Below are positions 1 through 6,041 of a DNA stretch of 7,531 nucleotides, in pieces (the first letter of the stretch is position 1; every line of letters starts with the position of its first letter). Under the pieces are notes generated by a model. That model saw only the letters and a list, made by a program, of their open reading frames with translations. It had not been told where the DNA came from and did no database searches. Source of the DNA: CADCVT01 sp035940955. Lineage in GTDB: Bacteria > Actinomycetota > Thermoleophilia > Solirubrobacterales > Solirubrobacteraceae. The stretch is from positions 1-7,531 of the forward strand of contig DASZEJ010000045.1 in NCBI GenBank assembly GCA_035940955.1, in the 5' to 3' direction. The translations under genes were made by a program, and so were the position numbers.

Positions 1-2656
1 CGTCCTCGAGGTCGAGCCGCCGCCCCCGCCGCCGCCCGACCCGATCCCGCCGGACGCGACGCCGCCCTCGGTGGCGCTGACCGCGCCCGCCGCGGGCTCG
101 ACGCTCGCCGCCACGGCCACCGTGGCCGCCGACGCGGCCGACGCGAGCGGCGTGGCGAAGGTCGAGTTCCTCGCCGGCGACCGGGTGATCGGCACCGACG
201 CCGCCGCCCCCTTCGCGATCGACTGGGACACCGCGACCGTCGCCGACGGCTCGCACTCCCTCACCGCCCGCGCCACCGACGCGGCCGGGAACACGGCGAC
301 GTCCGAGGCGCTCGCCGTCACGGTGGCGAACGCCCCGCCCCCGCCGCCCGAGACGCCGCAGGACACCACCCCGCCGCAGACCGCGATCGACGCCGGCCCG
401 GCGCACACCCAGCGCACCGGCGCGGCGCGGTTCGACTTCCGCGCCGACGAGACGGCGACGTTCGAGTGCCGGCTGGACGGCGGCGCGTTCGCCGCCTGCG
501 CGCCGAGCGACCTCCTGCACGTCGCCAACGGCGCGCACGCGTTCGAGGTGCGGGCGCGCGACGCCGCGGGCAACGTCGACCCGACGCCGGCCCGCCGCGA
601 GTGGTGGGCGGACGCCCTGCTGCAGAACGGCACGTTCGAGGCCGCCACGGCGGGCTGGGCGGAGCAGGGGATCCCCGTGCCCGGCTGGAACGGCTACCGG
701 TCGACCGTCCGCATCGTCGCGGGCGGCGTGGCGGGCGCGAAGGCGCGCGTCGAGCCGCTGGCCGGCGAGCGCTACTACGGGCTCTACGACGCCCCCCGCT
801 CGGTCGACGCGACGGTCGCCGGCCGCACGTACACCGCCGGCGGGCGCGTCCGCAGCGACCGCGGCGGCGACGAGGTCTGCCTCGAGGTCATCGAGCGCTC
901 GGACAGCGCCGTCGTCGGCAGCGGGTACCGCTGCGTCACCGCGACGGGCTCGTGGCAGGCGTTCCCCGAGGTCGCGTACGCGGCGCGGGCGGCCGGCAAC
1001 GACCTCTACGTCTCGATCGCGCAGGACGGCGCCGCCGACGGCGACAGCTTCGAGGTCGACGGGCTCACGCTCGACGACGGCACGCCGGCGACCGCGGGCC
1101 CGCCGGCGCCGCCCGAGGGCGACCCGGTCCTCTGGGCCTTCGGCGACGTCGCGTCGTGCGGCTCGAGCGGCGACGAGGCGATGGCGCGCCTCATGGACAC
1201 GCGCGGCGGCACGATCGCCATGGTCGGCGACACCGAGCAGAACAACGGCAGCGCGGCCGAGTTCGCCGGCTGCTTCCAGCCCACGTGGGACCGGCACATG
1301 CCGCGCATCCGCCCGACCGTCGGCGACCACGAGTACCGCCAGCCCGGCGCGGTGCCCTACTGGGACACGTTCGGGGCGCGCGCGGGCGAGCGCGGGAAGG
1401 GCTGGTACAGCTACGACCTCGGCGCGTGGCACGTCGTCGTGCTCAACAGCAACTGCGGGCAGGTGGGCGGCTGCGGGGCCGGCTCCGAGCAGCACGCGTG
1501 GCTCGAGCGCGACCTCGCCGCGAACGCCAAGGCGTGCATCGGCGCGTACTTCCACCACCCGCGCTTCAGCGCCGGCAGCGTCCACGGCAGCCAGGAGCAC
1601 GTCAAGCCGTTCTGGGACGTGCTCTACCGCTACAGCGCCGAGTTCGTCCTCGGCGGCAACGACCACAACTACCAGCGCTTCGCGCAGCAGACGCCCGACG
1701 GCCAGGCCGACCCCGGCCGCGGCATCCGCCAGTTCGTCGTCGGGACCGGCGGCACGATGCACTACCCGCTCGGCACGCCGCTGCCGACGACCGAGGTCCA
1801 GCACAGCGGCGCGTTCGGCGCCCTGAAGCTCACGCTCGGGACGGGGAGCTACCAGTGGCAGTTCGTCCCGCAGGAGGGCATGTCGTTCACCGACGCGGGG
1901 ACGCAGGCGTGCTCGCCGGTCCCGCAGCCGGACACGACGCCGCCGGCCGTCGCGCTGACCGAGCCGCAGGAGGGGGCCACCCTCACCGGCACCGCGCGGG
2001 TCGCCGCGACGGCGACCGACGACGGTGTGGTCGACCGCGTCGACTTCCGCGCGGGCGACCGCGTGCTCGCCACCGACACGACGGCGCCGTACGCGGCCGA
2101 CGTCGACCTCGGCGCGCTCTCCCCCGGCCAGTACGCGCTGACCGCCGTCGCCCGCGATCGCGCCGGCAACGCGGCCACGTCGGCCCCGGTCACCGTGACC
2201 GTCGCCGCGCCGCCCGCGCCGCCGAACCTGGTGGCCAACCCCGGCTTCGAGAGCGGGCTGTCCGGCTGGAGCGGGTACCGCGCGACGCTGACCCGGGTCA
2301 CCGGCGGGGTCGAGGGCCAGTACGCCGCGCGCGCCTCGTACTCCACGACCGGGTCGAGCTACTCGATGATCAGCACGCCGGTGACGGCGACGCCGGCGGG
2401 CACCGCGTACCGCGCCACCGCGTGGGTGCGCAGCGTCACGCCCGGCCGCCGCGTCTGCCTGCGGCTCCGCGAGACGGGCACGGGCGGCGCGCTCGGCGCC
2501 GCGGAGACGTGCGCGACGGCGACCGGCTCGTGGCAGGCGTTCCCCGCGGCGAACTACCGCTCGGTCGGCGGCGGCAAGCTCGACCTGTACGCCTACCAGG
2601 AGGCGCCGGTCGCCGGCGACTCGTTCGACCTGGACGACGTGCGGCTGACGGGCTAG
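1..2656 (+). CDS. Modular secreted metallophosphoesterase with Ig-like and jelly-roll domains (5' end outside window)
   Basis: The frame is open from the left edge (first complete codon at base 2) and ends with TAG at 2654-2656. The GTG at 71 lies inside an Ig-like domain (PPSVALTAP), so it is not the real start. Modules in order: a Pro-rich linker and an Ig-like domain (to about 340); a second Ig-like domain with a FECRLDGG motif (about 364-610); a carbohydrate-binding-like jelly roll starting LLQNGTFE (about 616-1110); a calcineurin/purple-acid-phosphatase-like metallophosphoesterase (about 1124-1915); another Ig-like domain (about 1931-2212); and a second jelly roll starting NLVANPGFE (about 2225-2653). 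Phosphoesterase landmarks are GDVASC (1142), GDTEQ (1226), GDHEY (1322), HHPRF (1553) and GGNDHNYQR (1652). Family members hydrolyse phosphate esters outside the cell with a two-metal centre, but several ligands differ here, so activity is uncertain. No signal peptide is visible because the N-terminus is missing. The protein ends in LTG without a sorting signal or C-terminal membrane helix. Domain calls are firm; substrate is unknown. Confidence 0.9.
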   Translation, partial: VLEVEPPPPPPPDPIPPDATPPSVALTAPAAGSTLAATATVAADAADASGVAKVEFLAGDRVIGTDAAAPFAIDWDTATVADGSHSLTARATDAAGNTATSEALAVTVANAPPPPPETPQDTTPPQTAIDAGPAHTQRTGAARFDFRADETATFECRLDGGAFAACAPSDLLHVANGAHAFEVRARDAAGNVDPTPARREWWADALLQNGTFEAATAGWAEQGIPVPGWNGYRSTVRIVAGGVAGAKARVEPLAGERYYGLYDAPRSVDATVAGRTYTAGGRVRSDRGGDEVCLEVIERSDSAVVGSGYRCVTATGSWQAFPEVAYAARAAGNDLYVSIAQDGAADGDSFEVDGLTLDDGTPATAGPPAPPEGDPVLWAFGDVASCGSSGDEAMARLMDTRGGTIAMVGDTEQNNGSAAEFAGCFQPTWDRHMPRIRPTVGDHEYRQPGAVPYWDTFGARAGERGKGWYSYDLGAWHVVVLNSNCGQVGGCGAGSEQHAWLERDLAANAKACIGAYFHHPRFSAGSVHGSQEHVKPFWDVLYRYSAEFVLGGNDHNYQRFAQQTPDGQADPGRGIRQFVVGTGGTMHYPLGTPLPTTEVQHSGAFGALKLTLGTGSYQWQFVPQEGMSFTDAGTQACSPVPQPDTTPPAVALTEPQEGATLTGTARVAATATDDGVVDRVDFRAGDRVLATDTTAPYAADVDLGALSPGQYALTAVARDRAGNAATSAPVTVTVAAPPAPPNLVANPGFESGLSGWSGYRATLTRVTGGVEGQYAARASYSTTGSSYSMISTPVTATPAGTAYRATAWVRSVTPGRRVCLRLRETGTGGALGAAETCATATGSWQAFPAANYRSVGGGKLDLYAYQEAPVAGDSFDLDDVRLTG
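941..968 (+). repeat. Direct repeat copy 1 within the jelly-roll modules
   Basis: A 28-base stretch encoding ATGSWQAFP in the first jelly-roll module. It matches 2519-2546 at 27 of 28 bases by eye; the one difference is a silent G/C change. It marks duplication of the module within the gene. Confidence 0.75.
2519..2546 (+). repeat. Direct repeat copy 2 within the jelly-roll modules
   Basis: Second copy of the segment at 941-968, encoding ATGSWQAFP in the C-terminal jelly roll. The surrounding protein is also similar in both modules (a Cys shortly before, GDSFEVD versus GDSFDLD shortly after), but the DNA has diverged more there. Confidence 0.75.
2653..2656. other. Shared palindromic stop CTAG between convergent genes
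   Basis: CTAG reads TAG on both strands. It terminates the + strand phosphoesterase gene and the - strand CNNM gene, which therefore overlap by 4 bp. There is no room for a conventional terminator between them. Confidence 0.9.
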
Positions 2657-3960
2657 GCGCCGACCGCGCGGCGGTCCCGGATGCGGACCGCCTCGACGCG
2701 GTTCTCGCGCACCGACTCGACGCGGATCGAGTACCCGTCGGCCTGCACGACGTCGCCGCGGCGGGGCAGCCGCCCGAGCTCGGCGAACACGAAGCCGCCG
2801 ACCGAGTTGTAGGCGTCGGTGTCGACCGGCAGCTCGAGCCCGTAGTCCTGCAGGTCGGTCACCGCGACGTGCCCGCGCACGTACCAGTCGCCGTTGGCCA
2901 GCCGCCGGATCTCGCCGCCCGCCGGGTCGGTCTCGTCGGAGATCTCGCCGACGACCTCCTCCACGATGTCCTCGACGGTCACGATGCCGGCGACGCGGCC
3001 GTACTCGTCGACGACGACCGCCATCGACGAGCGCGTGCGCTGCAGGTCGGCGAGCAGGTCGTCGAGCGGCTTGGTCTCCGGCACGATCGGCGCGTCGCGC
3101 ACGCCGCTGGCGAACGACGCGTCGCCGCCCTCGGTCATCAGCAGCCGGGCGAGCGTGTTGGCGTGGACGATGCCGCGCACGCGGTCGCGGTTGTCGTCCT
3201 CGGTCACGAGCACGCGCGTGTGGCCGGAGGAGATGCAGCGCCGCAGCGCGGTCTCGACGTCCTCCGACACGTCGACCGTGACCACCGCGGGGATCGGCGT
3301 CATGACGTTGCGCGCCTCCTGCTCGTGCAGGTGGAAGACCCCGGTCAGCATCCCCGCCTCGCCGGGGTCGAGGCTGCCGCCCGCGCGCGCCTGGGCGATC
3401 ATCGCCCGCAGCTCCTTCGGCGTCGAGCCCTCGTCCATCCCGGTGTCGGCGTCGATGCGGAAGAAGCGGTGCAGCACCCAGTTGGAGATGCCGTTCAGCG
3501 CCGAGATGAACGGGCGCATCCCCTTGTCGAACAGGAACAGCGGGCGCGCGACGCGCACCGCGACCCGCTCGGCGCGGACGATCGCGTAGATCTTCGGGAT
3601 CTGCTCGCCGGCGGTGATGTGCAGCGAGGTCGTGACGAAGTACGCGACCGCGATCGCCACCGTCGCGGCCACCGCGTGCGACACCGCGTCGCCGAACAGC
3701 GGCTCGATCAGCTCGGCGATCGCGGGCTCGCCGATGAAGCCGAGGCCGAGCGACGCGAGCGTGATGCCGACCTGGCACGCCGACAGGTACTGGCTGATGT
3801 CCTGGTGCAGCGCGAGCGCGGTCGCGGCGCCGCGCCGGCCCTCCTTGCGCATCTCCTCCAGCGCCGGCTTGCGGGCGCGCACGAGCGCGAACTCGGCCGC
3901 GACGAAGAACCCGTTGGCGAGCACCAGCAGGAGCACCGCGATCAGCAGGAGCGCGGTCAA
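2653..3960 (-). CDS. Hemolysin C/CNNM-family membrane protein (DUF21-CBS-CBS-CorC_HlyC)
   Basis: A 435-residue protein of the CNNM/CorC family, inner-membrane proteins linked to Mg2+ or other divalent cation transport or resistance; 'hemolysin' is a historical name. The N-terminal DUF21 region has hydrophobic segments at about residues 3-25, 57-85 and 93-117, then the family-type GEQIPK motif (118-123). Two CBS domains follow (about 217-275 and 285-340, the second with VVVDEYGRVAGIVT). The C-terminal CorC_HlyC domain (about 350-430) contains SVGGFVFAELG. Length and domain order are normal. The start is TTG at 3958-3960: it gives the usual family N-terminus, and an in-frame TAG at 3982-3984 leaves no other start upstream. 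No clear Shine-Dalgarno is seen; a 20-codon reading frame ends over this start (TTGA). The stop is shared with the facing phosphoesterase gene in CTAG. The family is certain; the transported ion is not. Confidence 0.95.
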   Translation of the reverse strand: MTALLLIAVLLLVLANGFFVAAEFALVRARKPALEEMRKEGRRGAATALALHQDISQYLSACQVGITLASLGLGFIGEPAIAELIEPLFGDAVSHAVAATVAIAVAYFVTTSLHITAGEQIPKIYAIVRAERVAVRVARPLFLFDKGMRPFISALNGISNWVLHRFFRIDADTGMDEGSTPKELRAMIAQARAGGSLDPGEAGMLTGVFHLHEQEARNVMTPIPAVVTVDVSEDVETALRRCISSGHTRVLVTEDDNRDRVRGIVHANTLARLLMTEGGDASFASGVRDAPIVPETKPLDDLLADLQRTRSSMAVVVDEYGRVAGIVTVEDIVEEVVGEISDETDPAGGEIRRLANGDWYVRGHVAVTDLQDYGLELPVDTDAYNSVGGFVFAELGRLPRRGDVVQADGYSIRVESVRENRVEAVRIRDRRAVGA

Positions 3961-4019
3961 GCGGCGTCGGTGCGGCCGCGGCTATGTCCGCCGCGACTTC
4001 GAGGGAGGTCGTCGTTCAT
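3957..4019 (-). CDS. Possible 20-codon upstream reading frame ending on the CNNM start codon
   Basis: From ATG at 4017-4019 a 20-residue frame (MNDDLPRSRG... ending TDAA) runs to TGA at 3957-3959, which overlaps the TTG start of the CNNM gene as TTGA. Such overlaps can couple translation. Against it: no clear ribosome binding site, and its third codon positions are less GC-biased than the real genes around it. It may be chance; included because the downstream start has no visible Shine-Dalgarno either. Confidence 0.15.
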   Translation of the reverse strand: MNDDLPRSRGGHSRGRTDAA

Positions 4020-4058
4020 CGACAGGCTCGCCGCAAAGGGTAGCGACGGGCCCGGTCT
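3961..4058 (-). promoter_or_regulatory. Leader/intergenic region upstream of the CNNM-family gene
   Basis: These 98 bases lie between the dehydratase stop and the TTG start of the CNNM-family gene and are visibly less GC-rich than the flanking genes. Read on the - strand, TACCCT (4037-4042) fits the loose actinobacterial -10 form TANNNT, but no good -35 sits at the right spacing. A GGGCCC-centred palindrome (CGGGCCCG) lies near 4047-4054, without a T tract. A promoter here is plausible; alternatively the gene is read through from the dehydratase gene. Confidence 0.3.
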
Positions 4059-4295
4059 CTACGCGAGGGCGTCGATGCGCCCGGCGAGCGCGTGATCGGC
4101 GTCGGTGACGCGCCCCTCGGAGTGCGTCGACAGCGTCAGCCGCACCTTGTTCCAGCCGTGGATGAGGATGTCGGGGTGGTGGTTGGCCGCCTCGGCGACC
4201 TCGCCCACGCGGTTGACGAAGGCCAGCGCCTCGGCGAAGTCCTTCAGCTCGAAGTCGCGGACCAGCTCCGCGCCCTCCTCGCGCCACTCGCTCAT
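4059..4295 (-). CDS. 4a-hydroxytetrahydrobiopterin (pterin-4a-carbinolamine) dehydratase, short form
   Basis: A 78-residue protein that dehydrates 4a-hydroxytetrahydropterin, recycling the pterin cofactor of aromatic amino-acid hydroxylases in the cytoplasm. The whole family signature is present: E35-x3-H39-H40-P41-x6-W48-x9-H58-x8-D67, so the catalytic histidines are intact. Family members usually have about 95-105 residues. Here the N-terminal helix region before the conserved Trp (W4) is absent. The start is ATG at 4293-4295, supported by GGAGGAG five bases upstream. The frame continues upstream to 4406, but that extension does not resemble the missing family N-terminus and lies antisense to the neighbouring BtuF-like gene. 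No phenylalanine hydroxylase or pterin gene is in the window, so the partner pathway is unknown; a housekeeping pterin-repair role is possible. Same strand as the CNNM gene 98 bases downstream. Confidence 0.9.
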   Translation of the reverse strand: MSEWREEGAELVRDFELKDFAEALAFVNRVGEVAEAANHHPDILIHGWNKVRLTLSTHSEGRVTDADHALAGRIDALA

Positions 4296-4300
4296 ATGCT

Positions 4301-4307
4301 CTCCTCC
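4301..4307 (-). promoter_or_regulatory. Shine-Dalgarno of the pterin dehydratase gene
   Basis: Read on the - strand this is GGAGGAG, five bases before the ATG at 4293-4295. It decides the short start over the longer upstream frame. It lies in or directly against the start region of the divergent BtuF-like gene. Confidence 0.7.
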
Positions 4308-4310
4308 ACG

Positions 4311-5204
4311 ATGCGGATCGTCTCCCTCGTGCCGCACGCGACCGAGCTGCTCTTCGCGCTCGGCCTCGGCGACCAGGTCGTCGGCGTCACCCACGAGTGC
4401 GACCACCCGGCCGCCGCGCGCGAGTGCCGCCGCGTCACGCGCGACAGGCTACCCGCGGGGCTCAGGTCGGCGGCGGTCGACGCTGCGGTGCGCGACCTGA
4501 CCGAGCGCGGCGAGGCGATCTACGACCTCGACGAGGACGCGCTGCACGAGCTGCAGCCGGACCTGATCGTCACCCAGGCGCTGTGCCCGGTCTGCGCCGT
4601 CTCCTACGAGGACGTCCGCGCCGCCGCCGACCGCCTGGAGCCCGTGCCGAAGGTCGTGGCGCTCGACCCGCGGACGTACGGCGAGACGCTGGCCGACGTG
4701 CGCACGATCGCCGGCGCGACCGGCGCGAAGGCGGCCGGCGTCGACCTCGTGGCGCGCACCGCGCGGCGCATCGACCGCGTGCGGCTCGCGGTCAAGGACG
4801 TGCCGCGCCGGCCGCGCGTCGCCGCGCTGGAGTGGCTGGACCCCGTCTTCGCCGCCGGGCACTGGACGCCGCAGCTCGTCGAGATGGCGGGCGGCGTCGA
4901 CGTGCTCGGCTTCGCCGGGGAGGACTCGCAGCAGACGACGTGGGAGGCGGTGAAGGCCGCCGCGCCGGACGTGATCGTCGCGATGCCGTGCGGCTACGAC
5001 GCCGAGCGAGCGCGCGAGGAGGCCGAGCTGCACGCCGACCGGCTGCGCGACGTGGGCGCCGGCCAGGTCGTCGCGGTCGACGCCGCCGCGACGTTCTCGC
5101 GGCCGGGGCCGCGGCTCGTCGAGGGCCTCGAGACGCTCGCGCACGTGCTGCACCCCGACCGGGTGCCCGACGCGCCCGGGCCGGCGCTCGTCGTCGAGAT
5201 CTAG
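4311..5204 (+). CDS. Cobalamin-binding protein (BtuF-like, helical-backbone metal-receptor fold)
   Basis: A 297-residue protein of the TroA/BtuF helical-backbone superfamily, close in style to actinobacterial proteins annotated as cobalamin-binding. Family marks: MRIVSLVPHATE at the N-terminus; GVTHECDHP (25-33); TQALCPVCAVS (88-98); a linking helix at about 119-162 between the two lobes; EWLDPVFAAGHW (174-185); and VDAAATFSRPGPR near the end. There is no signal peptide or lipobox, unlike typical periplasmic or lipoprotein binding proteins. As written it would be cytoplasmic, and no BtuC/BtuD transporter genes are near. The start at 4311 gives the usual family N-terminus. An in-frame ATG at 4296 would add MLSST and abut the divergent dehydratase start. 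Neither start has a Shine-Dalgarno, and TATGCT at 4295-4300 could be a -10 for a nearly leaderless message. It ends in a CTAG shared with the rhomboid gene. Ligand by homology only; B12, haem or another metal complex is possible. Confidence 0.88.
   Translation: MRIVSLVPHATELLFALGLGDQVVGVTHECDHPAAARECRRVTRDRLPAGLRSAAVDAAVRDLTERGEAIYDLDEDALHELQPDLIVTQALCPVCAVSYEDVRAAADRLEPVPKVVALDPRTYGETLADVRTIAGATGAKAAGVDLVARTARRIDRVRLAVKDVPRRPRVAALEWLDPVFAAGHWTPQLVEMAGGVDVLGFAGEDSQQTTWEAVKAAAPDVIVAMPCGYDAERAREEAELHADRLRDVGAGQVVAVDAAATFSRPGPRLVEGLETLAHVLHPDRVPDAPGPALVVEI
5201..5204. other. Shared palindromic stop CTAG between convergent genes
   Basis: The second CTAG in the window used as stop on both strands. 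It ends the + strand BtuF-like gene (TAG 5202-5204) and the - strand rhomboid gene (TAG read from 5203 to 5201). Confidence 0.9.
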
Positions 5205-6016
5205 GCGATCGTCTGGGCGCCGGCGGCGATGATCGCGCCCGCCGCGGCGACGACCGCCACCGCGGCGCAGCCGGCCAGCGCGAGCGGCGTCGAGCGCCGG
5301 CGCTCGGCGGCGAACACGAGCAGCGCGGCCAGCGCGCCGCCCGCCAGGCCGCCGAGGTGCCCGCCGATCGACACGCCGGGATAGAAGAACGTGAACAGCA
5401 CGTTGACGACGAGCAGGCCGAAGATCGGCGACTGCGTGATCGCGACGCCGCGGTCGCGGTAGAGGATCACGAGCGCGCCCATCAGCCCGTACACCGCCCC
5501 GGACGCGCCGACCGTCGCGGTGAGCGGGTCGGTCAGCAGGATCGCGCCGAACGAGCCGGCGAGCAGCGAGGCCAGGTACACGGCGGCGAACTTGACGTGG
5601 CCGAGCACCGGCTCGAGCGCCTGCCCGAGGAACCACAGCACGACCATGTTCAGGAGCAGGTGGATCGGGTTCGCGTGCAGGAAGCCGCTCGTCACCAGGC
5701 GCCACCACTCGCCGTCCTCGACCAGCACCCCGGCCAGCGCGCCCTCCTGGTAGACGCGCCCGTCGCCGACGCGCGCGCCGCCCTCGGTCGCCACCTGCGC
5801 GAAGAACGCGGCGACGTTCATCGCGATGAGCGCGTACGTGACCCGCGGCTCGGCCGCCATCGTGCGCGCGGTGCGCACCTTCGTCCGCTGCCGCGCGCAG
5901 TCCGGGCAGCGCATCCCGACCGGCGTGGGCGTCATGCAGTCGGTGCAGATCGGGTTGCCGCACGACGAGCACGACACGCCCGTGTCGCGCGAGGGATGGC
6001 GGTAGCAGGTCGCCAC
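5201..6016 (-). CDS. Rhomboid-family intramembrane serine protease with N-terminal zinc ribbon
   Basis: A 271-residue membrane protease that cuts transmembrane helices inside the bilayer. Residues 1-40 form a cytoplasmic-type zinc ribbon with C4, H7, C16, C19, C24, C27, C37 and C40, enough for two cross-braced zinc sites of B-box style. The rhomboid core follows from about residue 58 with six or more hydrophobic segments. H119 and N123 (HLLLN) correspond to the conserved HxxxN of the L1/TM2 region. Catalytic Ser is S172 in GASG, and the general base is H220 in GGHLGG. A last hydrophobic segment lies at about 245-266. The start is GTG (6014-6016), chosen because the zinc ribbon starts in the usual way (CYRHP); no Shine-Dalgarno is visible. 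It lies 25 nt downstream of the anti-sigma gene on the same strand, so co-transcription is likely. The protease is predicted active; its substrate is unknown, and the adjacent membrane anti-sigma factor is an obvious candidate. Confidence 0.93.
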   Translation of the reverse strand: MATCYRHPSRDTGVSCSSCGNPICTDCMTPTPVGMRCPDCARQRTKVRTARTMAAEPRVTYALIAMNVAAFFAQVATEGGARVGDGRVYQEGALAGVLVEDGEWWRLVTSGFLHANPIHLLLNMVVLWFLGQALEPVLGHVKFAAVYLASLLAGSFGAILLTDPLTATVGASGAVYGLMGALVILYRDRGVAITQSPIFGLLVVNVLFTFFYPGVSIGGHLGGLAGGALAALLVFAAERRRSTPLALAGCAAVAVVAAAGAIIAAGAQTIA

Positions 6017-6041
6017 GGCGAGCGAAGCTAGCAGCGCCCCG

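Noticed and set aside
17..40. CCG/CCC-rich stretch near the left edge (and again near 331-350) as a tandem repeat
   Set aside because: It simply encodes poly-proline linkers between domains in frame; there is no separate repeat structure.
2894..3589. Ser/Thr/Arg-rich + strand frame antisense to the CNNM gene
   Set aside because: No domain or ribosome site, and its composition is that of a reverse-complement shadow of a GC-rich gene.
466..4095. A 1209-codon + strand open frame across the phosphoesterase gene and antisense to the CNNM gene
   Set aside because: Its product is monotonously Arg/Ala/Gly-rich with no domain, and it crosses two well-supported genes in other frames. Long stop-free shadow frames are expected at this GC content.
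4296..4406. Longer dehydratase start at 4406
   Set aside because: The added residues do not resemble the family N-terminus and lie antisense to the BtuF-like coding start; the ATG at 4295 has a clear Shine-Dalgarno.
4397..6031. A 544-codon + strand frame and the facing 507-codon - strand frame (4449-5972)
   Set aside because: Both are Arg-rich low-complexity shadows of the BtuF-like and rhomboid genes, which have clear family motifs in their own frames.
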